Part shown: positions 47,720 to 61,028 of the stretch, piece after piece
Position numbering within the stretch: position 1 is the first letter of the stretch
Layout of the letters: every line of letters begins with the position of its first letter
Assembly (NCBI RefSeq): GCF_041146795.1
Contig: NC_135175.1
Span: 37,230,169 to 37,294,168 of the forward strand
Direction of reading: 5' to 3'
Source: Maylandia zebra
Taxonomy: Eukaryota > Chordata > Actinopteri > Cichliformes > Cichlidae
Length of the DNA: 64,000 nucleotides
Notes under the pieces: generated by a model
What the model was told of the DNA's origin: nothing
Databases searched by the model: none
The model's input: the letters and a program-made list of their open reading frames with translations, nothing else
Made by a program: the position numbers and the translations under genes

Positions 47720-50700
47720 ATGCCATCTGAGGCTCAGCCTCAGGAGCCTCGGGACAGAGGGCCACCCCCTCCCGTCACTCGGGCTGGCCGCAGCGCTCAG
47801 CTGGCCAAAGCCACTGCTTCTAGCCCCGCCCCTGAGAGGCGGCCCCGTGGGCGACCGAGGAAAGATGGGAGCAGCGGGCGCTCTGGACCTGCTGCCCCGC
47901 CTCCTCCTCCACCACCTCCTCCCCCTCCGCCCCCCAAATCAAGAAAGAAGTAAGTGTGTGTGTGTGATGTGAGTGTGTGCTCAGGTGTGCTCACCTGTTC
48001 CTGCAGCAGGTTGATCCGTGGTGCCTCCTCCAGCTGAACAACGTGGCTGCAGGTTAGCAGCTGCATGTTTGGTATTTCTGCATAAATGAAGCAGGTGAGT
48101 CAGAGGGGAGGATCCTGGAGTCAGAGCAGGGTCAGCACTGATGTTTTAGAGCTTCACGTTCCTGATCCAGCATGGTGCAGACCACCGCAGGCCACAATCG
48201 ACACCTGTAAGAAGGCCGAGCAGCTCGGCAACAGCTCTGTGTGGTCCCACGAGGCTAACGCCACCTGCAGCACGGCGATGATGTAAAAGTACGACATTAA
48301 CTGTGTTTAGAAACCACCGCGCTCCATTTTCACTTCAGAGTAACTGAGTAACAGCCTCCTTATTTTAGGACAGAGAAGCACATCTGAGGTCTGGAGTTTG
48401 AGTCAGAGGGTCAGAAATGTGTGGAAGCTAGCAGCGCGATCGCCCTGAGGTGGACCCAGAATCATCCAGCAGGGCGAGCCTGGACCTGATCCACACTCAG
48501 TGCAGGGGAAGTGATGCTGGAGGTCCTGAAACTTTGACTGTGTGTGTTTGCTGCTTAGATTCAGTCTGTGGAGGGAAGAGTCCTCACAGAGACAAATATA
48601 CAGGTGTGTGTGTTGGAGAGGAAGTAGGAAGTTGCATGCTGGGTAACGAGGGAGTCTGACAGGGGGCACGTGCTGGCTCCTGGTTTTACCTCCTGCCACA
48701 CACACAGATCTCTGTTGTGATGTCATCATGTTTACCTGATTCAGGTGTTTCCTGATGCTCATTAGCCAACTGCTTAGAACGAATACACACACACGTTTGT
48801 AATTCTGTCTTTGTGAGGACCCTCACCGCCACAGGCTGATCGGGCCTCTGCGGTTAAAGCACTCGTGAGTCTGAGCTGTGACCTGCTGGGCTACACGTGC
48901 GTTTCATCAGGACCTTCAGGCAGCTGTCTGAGGAGCCAACGCCGTCCTTGTTTCTGTGGGCGGAGTCAAACAGCTGTGAGAAAGCAGCGTCGGGTGCTAA
49001 CTGTTGTTTTCCTGATTTCATTGACATTTTCTTTTTTCTTTTTTATTTTTTGATGCTCGTTTCAGTCGGGTGATGATGTAACGCAGCAGCTGATCTCCTC
49101 CTGCTGTAACACACAAGTCAGGCATGGCGCTCACATCGAAGGGATCCAGATGTGCTGCAATGGCTTCAATGGGGACACAGCTGGAGGAGGATCCAGAGGG
49201 TTAATGCTGTTCCTTCACTGTGTTAACCTCTAACTGCTCTGTGTGTGTGTGTGCGTGCACGCAGGGGGCGGAGCCGAGGACGAGCTCAGGTAGAGGATGA
49301 AGAGAGCATGGATGCCACAGAGACGAAGCCCCTCCAGAAGACAGGTGTGTAGAACCAGCTGGATGTCTGTGTTTGAGGCTACGAGGTCTGAGTGTTGGAG
49401 GCTACATCAACACGTACACGGCTATTTCTGAAAACTGAGATTCTCCGTTTTTAAAAGAATCCTGTCCACATGTAACCGCCAAAAACGCAGTCAAATGTTG
49501 TCAAGAACATGCCAAATCCTAGCCGTGTACAAATGTTGGCCAATCAGAAGTCTCGAAGCCTGGGAGGGAAAGAGGAAACGGGTTTCAAGGACTTCTGGAA
49601 AGTTTTTGTTTTTCTCGAAAGGCAGCTAATTTTGTTTCAAATGTGAATATCCAAAAACAGTAGGGGTGGGGGAAAAAATCGATACTGTGTGGTATCGTGA
49701 TATTTTGTTTGCTAATAATGTATCAATACAGGGACGGCAGAAATCGATATTTTGTTACAAAAAAAGTTTTTGTGGACTGGAACTCTGACTTCAGAGCATG
49801 TTGATCCTTTTTCTGAGCAAGAATCCTGACACTGTCCAAATGTGTTTAACTGTTTTTTTGGCAGCAATAAACATGACAGTTTACTTATTTTAATTTAAGA
49901 CATGTTTTATTTTAATTAAGTTTAAAACTTTTTTATTTAATGTAAAATTATATTTTGTTTTAATTTACTTTCAAATTCTTCAGTTGCTGAAGGGGCTGCA
50001 TAGTTTTCATATTGCATAGTTCAGAATAGCTATAATTGTACCTAGAGATGGCACGATACCACTTTTTTATGTCCGATACCGATATCATAAATTTGGATAT
50101 CTGCCGATACCGATATGAATCCGATATAGTGTTTTTTAATCAACACAACTGTTTTTTAAATATCTTGCTGCATTTTGTATAAGTTCATACTCAAGTTTAA
50201 AACAACAACTACACTAAAGCTATTCTGTTATACCTGTATGCAAAAAAAAAAATGTTTCATAGTTCAGCAATACTGATCAATCTAATAAACTTAAACCTGC
50301 ACCATCCTCCCTATTCTGGTATTTTAAAGAGTACTTAGCGTAAATATTAAGCAACCTAACTAATAGGGTTCCAACTCCCAGCAACAACAAAAATAAATAA
50401 ATAAAAAATAGGGAACCACCCCTCACGCTCCACCTCATGATGCTTAATCGACGTAATCAACCTTAATTTGATGCAGTGTGAAAAAAAATGCACAGAAATC
50501 AATTATTTTTCAAGAAATATTAAATAGATTCAACATCTTTCTTCAACAAAATTGCAGACTGCACAGATGGTACCTTCCCAAAGGAAAAAGTACTATAGCT
50601 TACTAGGGTATATATATTAGACTTAATAGTCACTATATACAGTAATTGACTTCTATTCATTTTGCATCAAATTAAAACTTTGGGTGTAAGATAATTATTT

Positions 50701-53215
50701 ATTAAAAGCTCGACATTTTAAATGAGAATAAGAAAGAAAAGTATGTCTTGGTGCCCCCTTTTCCCTGTTAATGCCCTATCGGCCCCCCTGGCTAAACTTT
50801 GCTAGATCCGCCCCTGCACAGTTACGTCAGCTACGTAGAAAAAGATCCTCGAGTAGAAAGTAATATTAAATACATTCTAACAACAGCTGATCAAGCTTAA
50901 ACGTGCTGCTGTTGTTCAGCCGCTGGTTTCCTCTTTCTGGTGCAAAGTGGGCCAAAAACAAACAAGACAGACGGACTCGCGACAGAAAAGCCGATCAGCT
51001 GATCATTAAGCAGTTTCATGATTGAAGTAGCAGCAGGAGAGGCAGTCGCTCGTTAAGCTTAACGCAGGAATGCTTTACAAACATTCAGAGATGGACTTAC
51101 ACACTTGCTTTACTTCTCTCGGGATAACTTTGTCGGAGATGAAATGCCGGGTTGCTAGCAAAGCTCCAAATGCTATCCAGACCACCGACAGGTCCCGCAT
51201 GCCACAGCCGCTCTCACGTGATACATACTGCTCCGACGTGCTAACCTGAGGTGAGTTACGGCGTGTTGCAAGTTTTGTGAGGTGCTTTCGTGATATTTAA
51301 TGGATCGGATTACATTTTTTATTTTTCTCCGATATCCGATCCAGTAATTTAGGTCAGTATCGGACCGATACCGATACGTAATATCGGATCGGTCCATCTC
51401 TAATTGTACCAGATGGTTGCATTCGGCTAAGTTGGACTAGACTGTAATACAAACCGTTCAGTTTGTCAACAATAAAACTGAAATGAGAGAAAGACTGAGT
51501 GTGAGACTTTGATATTAGATAAAATGAATATTGATAAAGTTTAACTTTATGTACAGAATCTGAATATCGCAAAATATTTTAAAAAATTGCAATAATATCG
51601 TATCGTGGGATGTATGGTGATTCCCACCTCTAAAAAACAGTATTTTAGCTGGTGTAGACTCACAACTCAGGATTGAACAGAAAGCACACATACGTTCTAA
51701 TTTAAAACATTTAAATTTAATCAAAACCGATGTCAGGATTTGGGCTGAGAGAGCGTCTGTGTTGGGTGGAGTTCACTCTGACGCCTCTGTGTTTGTGTGA
51801 GTGTGTAAAAACTGCAGACAGTCAGATTAACAGCAGCGTTTTGTTTCTATCCACCGTTGTAGAAATTCGTCTCATGTAAACAATAACGTGGCGCACTGTA
51901 TCACGTCAAAAAGGATGCAAACATTTGACGTTGCGTAAGTAATCTCTGTTTTCCTCGTCCACATGTAAACACAAAAACAGAGTTTTTAAAAAGTTTTCAG
52001 TGATCGAAAACGTCGTGTACGTGCAGACGTAGCCTGAACCTCACCTGCTCAGGTACGCCCACACGAGGGCATCTACACCTCCACCAGTGCTGTTCACCCG
52101 CTCTGACATAAAACATGGTGTCATGCTGGAGATTAAGAACGTGTGATGGTGCCTATGTTACCCACAATGCACCTCTTGTGTCCTGCATACGTTTGTGACT
52201 GTGTGTGTGCGTGTCCACAGAGGTGAAGGCTCAGACCACACGGCGGCAGCGCTCCACCTCCAGGAGAAAATCCAAAACAAGCTCTGAACCTGCCCAGGAC
52301 GAGCCCAGTCCAGATCCTGATCCTGATCCTGACCCGGATCCAGGACCGGTGCCCCCCGACCCTGAGCTGGCTCCCAGTGCTGAGGAGGGGGAGGTGGAGG
52401 ACAGACTCCACTCAGAGGCTCCGCCCCTAGCCTCTAGCCCTCTTCTCCCCCCCTCCAGCCCTCCATCCCAATCCCATCATCTTGATCCTGTTCCTGATCC
52501 TGATCCTGTGGAGGAAGACCAGCCCAGTCCGAGTCACAGCCCCACCCCTATGGATGTGGACTGCAGCCTGGTTCCCATAGAAGTAGAGGAGGACGGGGCC
52601 GGCCCCGTGGAGCAGAGTCCGGCCGTCAGTCCCCGCTCCAGTCCTCCAGTGTCCCCCTGTCTGCGGTTGGAGGACGAGGACTCGCTGTCCCCGCTGTTCC
52701 AGCGGTCTCTGTCGGAGGACTCCGGGGGCTCGCCCACCCCCAGCCTGGGACACACCAAAAAAAGGTGAGTGCCTGTGGACCGCCCTGCACACCCACAACG
52801 GCACTCAGCAGGCAAACCGGGGAGGCTTTTGTTTTGAAAGGCTCCAGATTTAATGTCTCCAGTCAGATCTGACGTGACTTTGTGATGAACCTGATTGAAG
52901 CAGATAAATGTCCGTGTCATCTGTCAGGTGACGCCTCACCTCCTGAACGCATCGTTTTTTTCTCCCCAGGCTGAAGCAGTGTGCCTTCTGTTACCACGGC
53001 GACGAGCCTCCTCTGGGCCAGGGCCGGCTGGTGGTGTTCGGCCCGACGCCCGGCTACATCCCGCTCCACATCCTCAATCGCCGCGCCTCCTCTGACCGAG
53101 ACAACGACTGCCACGACCACTGCTACCGCGGCAGCCAAGCCCCGGCCACGTAAGTGACATCACTTCCTCTTTCCCCTCTCCTTCCAGAGACACCACAGTC
53201 ACGAGCTAACCATAG

Positions 53216-53265
<50 letters not shown>

Positions 53266-53486
53266 AGGTGCTGCAGTCCAGAACAGTGTGGTGAGTACTC
53301 CCCGTTCACTGAAACAGTTCCAACCTGATCGCTGTTGTTGATGTTTGACTGTTCACTGTGTGCTGCTGTTTCAGAGTCTTCCTCAGAGTTCCTTAAGCAG
53401 CTTGGACCCATCGGCCTTCCTCATGACATCAACGTCCAATCACTGTTTGACCCCACAGGTACCTCCTCCTCCTCTTCCGCATCCTG

Positions 53487-53541
<55 letters not shown>

Positions 53542-56500
53542 AAACCTCCTGTGTGTGTGCGTGTACAGGTCAGTGCTGTGCTCACCTGCAGTGTGCCACT
53601 TGGTCAGAGGGGGTGTGTCGAGGCGAGGGACAATCACTGCTCTACGTGGACAAAGCCATCGACACAGGAAGCACACAGGTGGGTTTTCACGGCGTCTGGT
53701 CAGTAGCCCCTCCTCCTTGTGTAGCTCAGGTAGATGAATACTGTGCATCAGCTGAAGCGCTCGGTTCCTGGGTCTGTGAGCCAGACTAAAATAAAATAGG
53801 AGAATACAAAGGTTTACCCACAGCTTCCTCCCTAAACCCCATCTATCTCTCACCTGTCCAGGTGTGCGCGTTCTGCCGGCAGCTCGGAGCTTCGCTGCGT
53901 TGTCAGGAGATGGACTGTGGGCGGTGCTACCACTTCCCCTGCGCTGCTGCTGCCGGAGCCCACCTGGACTGGAACCAGAGGCGCACACTGTGTACAAGGC
54001 ACGCACATGCAGGTAAGAGGCGCCGACTGAAGCGGGTGTGAGGTTGTGATGTCATAACGTGACGTGATCATGTCTCCTCAGGGTCCTCGCCACCCTGTGC
54101 TCTGTGCTCTGGCGGCGGTGAGCTTGGCAGCCTGTTAATGTGCTGTTGTTGTGGTAACCGTTACCATGGCAGCTGCGTGGACCCCTCTGTGGCCCCCTCC
54201 CCTTTCTGCCGGGCCGGCTGGCAGTGTCCTCAGTGTCGCGTGTGTCAGAGCTGCAGGTAACACACATGCAGAGTTATTGACTGGGGTGAGCAGGTATTTG
54301 AAGATGGAGTAAAGAGGGCGTGTCCTCAGTGTGAACCTCCACCTGTGCTCTCTGTGTGTCAGGCTGCAAGGCGATGAAGCTGCGTTATTGGTGTGTCAGC
54401 GCTGCGATAAAGCCTACCACACACACTGTCTCACACCACCTCTGGATCACACGCCGAGCACCGGCTGGAGCTGCAAGGTGAGATAAACACACACGTACAC
54501 ACACTGCTGTGTGTTGAACTTTGGATGACCCTCACAAACCCCTCCCACCCCTCATCTTCTCCAGAACTGCAGAGTCTGCTGCCGCTGTGGTGTCAGGTCA
54601 TCAGGCCAGTGGGCCAATCACCTGTTTCTGTGCGAGTCGTGTGACCCAGCATTGCCCTGCCTTCTCTGTGGCCACACCCCCGACCTCTACACACCACAGG
54701 AGTGCGTGACCTGTGTCTGCTGCTATAGGTACACAAGCACCATCTGTTTCACTGAGGCTGCTTCACAATAAAATCCCTGAACTGAAGAGAACTAACATGG
54801 CTTTTATTGTGAAAGAGGAATCCAGTGGTTCTCATATATGAACTTCAGTTACTTTTGTGCCCTCACTGCACAGCCTCTGTGGGCCTCTGTGGCGGGCTGT
54901 CCCAAAGGTTTAAAACCACTGGTGGTAGCTTTTATTAAAATATGCTTTTATTTTGACAGTGATGAAGAGAAAACAACAAAACTATTTTGTTTTGCAGGTT
55001 TGTCCATGCAGACTGCAGCATCCAGGCCGGGGAGGGCAAGGTGGGGTCCAAAGTGTACATCTGCTCCACGTGCAGACCTCAACAGGAGGAGCCAAACCCA
55101 CACAGTCCCACATTGGCATCAGCTGCCGCCCTTAGCCCCTCACAGACTCCACCCAGTAGCATTCCACAGCCGTCGGTCTCAACGTGCACAGAGGCTCCAC
55201 CGGCCAGTCCTGTTGGTCAACTCGTCCCTGAGGAGCCGCCACAGAGAACAACAAAGTCCCTCAGTGCACCATCACCACCAAGTCTTACGTCATCTCACAC
55301 CGACTCCCAGGAGCTCCTGAATAATCCACTGTCAGTTCTTCCTCAGTCTACAGGGCTCCAACAGAGTTCTACAACATCTCACCCTGAAGCCAGTGAACCC
55401 CAACAGAGTCCTCTATCGTCTCATTCTGAGGGTATGGAGACACAACAGAGTTCTCTGCCAGTTCTCCCTGAGTCCACAGAGCTCCAAGGAAGTTCTGTAT
55501 CATCTCAGCCTGAAGCCACGCTTCAACAGAGTCCTCCACCAACTCTCCCAAAGTCCACAGAACTCCAAGAAAGTTCTGTATCATCTCAGCCTGAAGCCAC
55601 GCTTCAACAGAGTCCTCCACCAACTCTCCCAAAATCCACAGAACTCCAAGAAAGTCTTTTATGTCACCCGGTTTCTGCCAAACTCCTAGAAACTCCCAAA
55701 GTTCTCCCACAAAGTGGATGGAGCATGGAGTTGGAACAAAGCCCTTCACAATGTCAAACTGATCCCACAGAGCTCCAACAAAGTCCTCCACCATCTCACC
55801 CGTATCCTGTGGCAGTCCAGCAAAGTTCCTCACTAGCTCTTACAGAGCTCCCTCCTTCTGCTGAACTCCTTCTGAAGAGTTCTTTACCATCTAGCCCTGT
55901 TCTCAAGGACCTCCAGCAAAGTCCTGCATCATCTCCCATGGAGCTCCAACAAAGTTCCTCGCCTACTCCTGTAGAACACCAACAATTTTCTGCACCGTCT
56001 CCCAAAGAACTCCCAGACAGTCCTACACCATCTCACCCTCTTTCCACAGAGCTGCAGCAAAGCCCTCCACCATCTCCCAAAGAGCTCCAAGATCCTGCAC
56101 CATCATGGCCTGATTCCACAGAGCTCCAGCAAAATCCTCCACCATCTCCCACAGAGCTCCAACAAAATCCTCCACCATCTCCCACAGAGCTCCACCAAAA
56201 TCCTCCACCATCTCCCACAGAGCTCCACCAAAATCCTCCACCATCTCCCACAGAGCTCCACCAAAATCCTCCACCATCTCCCACAGAGCTCCAGCAAAAT
56301 CTTCCACCATCTCCCACAGAGCTCCAGCAAAATCCTCCACCATCTCCCACAGAGCTCCACCAAAATCCTCCACCATCTCCCACAGAGCTCCACCAAAATC
56401 CTCCACCATCTCCCACAGAGCTCCAGCAAAATCCTCCACCATCTCCCACAGAGCTCCACCAAAATCCTCCACCATCTCCCACAGAGCTCCACCAAAATCC

Positions 56501-59500
56501 TCCACCATCTCCCACAGAGCTCCCACCTCAGCCTATTTCCACGGAGCTTCAACCAAAATCCTTACAAACGCTTGAACTCCGAAGTCCTGCACCATCTGAA
56601 AATGCAGAGCTTCAACAAGGTCATCCATCATCTCCCATAGAACAAAGTTCCTCATCACCTTCAGCAGAGCTCCAGCACATTCTTGTTCTGTCTCACACTG
56701 ATTCCACAGAGCTCCCACAGAATGCACCATTTCCCAAAGATCTCCTGTCAAGTCCTGCACAATCTCACACTGAACCCCCACAAAGTCCTCAACCATCTGT
56801 CACGGAGCTCCCACAGAGTGCTGTAATTTCCCATCCTGATCCCATGGAGCCCCAACAAAACGTTGTACCTTTGACTGCACCTTCTGTCATAGAACTCGAG
56901 CCATCTCCCTCTTGTCACACAGCATCCCATCGTAATCAAGAAGAGCTCCATCCTGATGTGGCAGAGTTTAGAATAAGCTCCTCACCGTCTTGCCCTGATC
57001 TTGCAGAGGCCCATGAAAGTTACTCAGCATCCCACTTGGATTCCACAGATGACCAGAAAAGCTGGACCCCGTTACACCTTCAGCAGAGTCCTGCACAGTC
57101 TCACTCTAATCTGGCAGAACTTGAGGAAAGTACTGAGCAGAATTCCACAGAGGATCAGTTCATGGACACAGAATCTCAGCAGAGTCCAGTACAGGGTGGT
57201 CCCATGGCTTGTACCCTTGCACATTTTCTACACAGCCCTTCACCTCACAGTCCTATCAAATCAGGGCTGACTCCTCCCAGGGTGGAGCTGGGGACAGAGC
57301 AGGCTCGGCGCAGCCTTCCACCAGACAGTCCTGCACAGGACAATGCTATGCAGCTCAGTGGATCACATAGTCCCAGCCTCACAGCCTCACAGCCTCAGCA
57401 CAGTGCTCTACAAACGGACTGTAGTCCTGTGCAAGCTGGCATGAGGAACCCCTCACAGGACACTGAATCTACACTGGACCAGGAGAGCCCTGGATTGAGC
57501 AGCCCTACTCTGCAGTATGGGGCTGCACAGGACACGTCTACACTGGACCAGGACCTCTCATCGGCAGCAAGATACGCCTCAGCTCCATGTAGCCCATCGT
57601 CACCACCACTCAGACCTAAACGGTGCAGTCTGTCCCAACCTGCCAGCCCTGCTCAGGCTCTCCGGTCTTCACAGCTTAGCTTACATACTTTAGAACTTGC
57701 TGCACATTCAACACTCACACAGGAGTCCACCCATGCCACACAACCTGACTCCTTGAAACAATGCCCTTCTAGCCCTGATGGCCAAACACTGGAAAATAAC
57801 CCTCCTCCCCTTAACCACACCTCTAGCCTGGCCACAGTGCCCCCTGAAAGTAGCACGCTCAGTCCCGATCATTCCAGTCCCCCTCATGTCCTAGATTTCC
57901 AGACACCAGAAAGCCTTTTTCACATTAGCACTTCAGCCAAACACAGTAGCCTAGCTTGCTCACCTTGTGCCGGTGAAATGGAGGAAGCTCCTCCCCCAGC
58001 TAGCCTAATTCATCAGAATCTTCACAACACCCCATCGCTCTGCATGGAAGTTGTTGAAGGAGCTAGCCCCACACATAACCAGGCCAGCTCAGCTTGTGCC
58101 AGCCCCACTCGTGCTTACCAGATGCCTACAAGCCCAACCATGTGTCTTGAAGGCCACCCTAGCCCTGTGCCAGGGGAGAGTAGCCCATCAGCAGTGCTGG
58201 CTGAACCCATCCACCTTGCCTCCTGTCAGGATGAGGAGATGGAGGTAGCTACCATCCAGCCAAGTGATGGTGTTCAGTCAGAACCTAGTCCCAGTCAACC
58301 AGACAGTCCTCAGCCTGACCCTGCTTACTCAGAAGTCACCGGTGGCATTGTTTTGTCAGGTCATGAGCATGCTCAGGAGACAGAAAGTCCACCTGGTCAG
58401 TCAAGTCGGCCACATATCCAGATTTCCTTCAGTACTTCACACCTGGCTGCAGTACAGCCGTCAAGCCCTCCACCAGCTTCTGGTAGTTCAAGTCCTCCAC
58501 ACTGTACACTGAGTGATACCGGCCCAGAGAGGAGTCCTGTTCGTGCTGAAACATATCCCTGTTCTGCTAGTGTAGCTGATGTCCACACCAGTCATAGCCC
58601 AGTTAGTCCTGCTGGTCAGGCTAGTCCTGCTCATGTAGTAGTAGCTCACTCAGGCCCAGTGCAGATACAAACTTCCTCATTAGCTAGCACAACTCATAGC
58701 AGCCCTGCACATGCTGCTTTTGCCAGTGTTAGCCCACCTCACAGTCCGGCTCCTGACACTGAAAGTAGTACTGGCCTTACTGAGGCATCACTGAGCCCCA
58801 CTAGTCCTGATGTGGACACAGTTGCTCTTTCCAGTGGGGCTCAGCCTGATATGGGTGCTGATAAACCTGCAGACTGTATCAGACAAACAAGTCCTGCTGC
58901 CTCTGTACCCGACGACTCTGCTGCTGTTAGCCCCAGCCAGATTAGTCAGAACCAAGTCAGCCAGTCCCCAGCTGGTACTGCAGTGGTCCCCAAAGAAAAC
59001 CACCAGTGCACTGCCTCACCAAGCCCCCTCATCCCCACTGATGCTACTTACACTCAGGCCAGTCTGAGTCCTGCTAGCCCTGTCCATGCTAGTCCCACTC
59101 AGGATAACACTGCGATGCCTAGCTCAACCTCTCCCAATGAGGCACCTCTTAGTCCCACATGCCCCGCCCCCTCACAGATTAGCCCTTCTCAAACAGTCTC
59201 TTTTGACACTCTGCAGGTTCAGCGTAGTCCCTTACACAGCCCAGGTCAAAGTTCTACAGGTGTTCATATGGATCCAGGTTTTAAACAGATCACCACAAGT
59301 CCAGGCTCCGTGAGTCCTGTGCAGGCAGAGCCTGGTGTCAGACCTGCTTCTGCCAGCCCGTTCCACTGTGAAGCCAGTCCTGCTTGTGATTCAATTAACC
59401 CTGCTCCCTCAATAACCAGCCCAAGTCCTGGTCCTGTTAGTCCCGTGAAGCCAGAACAAGGTCCTGGACCTGAAGGGATGTCTGATGGCACCATGGGTAA

Positions 59501-60829
59501 GTATGAGGGCGAGTGACTCAAAGTTCCCGATTAACACACGATCTGTTCTGAGGTTATCTGCTCTTTTTGTTCACCCAGACACACTGAGCACAGAGGAGCA
59601 GCAGGAGGAGCAGCCTGAACACACATCACAGGAGAGCCTAGCAGAGGAGCAGCCTGTGGAGAGGAGCGAGGGAGGAGAGGAACAAAACCAGAAGGTTCTG
59701 CCCAGTAGCTCCAGCGGTCTTAAAGGTTTGCTTTGCAAACACGGAAACATAACCAATCCAAACTCTTAAATGTTTACATTTTTCCGTGACTTCCCTTTTC
59801 CCCAGGCTTGCTCCGCCCGCTCCATCGTTGTGACTGTAACCAGGAAGATCCTGAACCTGCATCAGTATCTAATGTGTCCATGTTTGTGTCTCTGCAGGAG
59901 TCCAGGAGACTCAGTGCCCCGCCTCCCCCGAACCCACGCAGCAACCTGTGTCCTTCCCTTTGCCCTCATCACCTCCATCTGTGGGAGCTGGCTCCCTGGA
60001 GGCCTCCCCCCACCGTCACTCCCAGCCCACCATTGTAGAGGGCCTCCCACAGGAGGAAAAGCTTCCCAGTGACTTTGGACATACGGTGGGGCTGAAGGAC
60101 CAATCGCCTCTTTGTCACATGACATCAGAGTGTGATGGGGGTCAGTCACAGATCCTATATGAACCTGTTGCTTTGGTAACAGAACCCACCGAAGATGAGC
60201 ACCAATCACAAGCTGAGCCTTCACAGGAGGAGGATCTTTCTGAAACAGTTCAGCCGTCAGATGGTCAGCCAATCACTGAGGAGCACTCAGACATGGAGGA
60301 GGAGCCAGTGAGCCCCGTGCTGGACTTGGACCCCTCTTTAGACAGAGAGGTGATGGAGCTGATGACATCATCGCCTCCCCCGTCCCTTCTGCACCTGTCC
60401 TCGCCATCCTCATCGCCGCTGCTGCGCAGAGGGAAGGGTCGCACCCTGAGGCCTCCTCCCTGCTCCCCCCGGCTGTCTGATGACCTCTCCATCCGCCTCA
60501 GACAGTCTCCCTTCTCCACTGAGGCCTCCCCAGAGACCTCCCCTGCAAGAGTGCCCATCACGCCGCCGCCGCTCACCCCGCCTTTGCCTTCTCTCAGGAC
60601 TTCCCCCCTAGCTAGAGAGTCTCCACCTCTCTCTAAGGTAAGCGGCAGCCTCCTCCTCTTCTTCGCTCACTCTTGCTCCTCTTCACTTCTCCTTTTGTTC
60701 TGTGTGCAACCTCAGGCTCCTCCCACCACCGTGCTCTCCCTCACCCCAAAAATCGGCATGGGGAAGCCTGCCATCTCTAAGAGGAAGTTCTCTCCTGGCA
60801 GAGCCCGGGTGAAACAGGTTGGTGACCTT

Positions 60830-60907
<78 letters not shown>

Positions 60908-60915
60908 GTGCGCGC

Positions 60916-60950
<35 letters not shown>

Positions 60951-60997
60951 TGTGTGTGTGCGTGTGCGTGTGTGTGTGTGTGTGCGTGTGTGCGCGC

Positions 60998-61028
<31 letters not shown>

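Larger units (their letters stand above)
52970..55076 (+). other. kmt2c first PHD cluster (extended PHD plus PHD1-3)
   Basis: The extended PHD starts at CAFCYHGDE (52980s) and runs through [23 protein letters not shown] and CYHFPCA to 54012. PHD1 runs from [11 protein letters not shown] to CRVCQSC, PHD2 from CRVCQSC through [12 protein letters not shown] to CKNC, and PHD3 from CRVCCRCG through LFLCESC and FVHADC to YICSTC. The Cys4-His-Cys3 ligands are present in PHD1 and PHD2. The cluster is spread over nine exons, including one of only 23 nt (53268-53290). Confidence 0.88.

Noticed and set aside
55369-55833. 154-codon minus-strand frame in the large kmt2c exon
   Set aside because: Shadow of the repetitive plus-strand coding sequence.
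56023-56526. Minus-strand open frames of 149-167 codons with [11 protein letters not shown]-type repeats
   Set aside because: They are the antisense of the kmt2c 33-bp minisatellite. The plus frame is conserved on both sides and spliced; the minus frames have no splice support.
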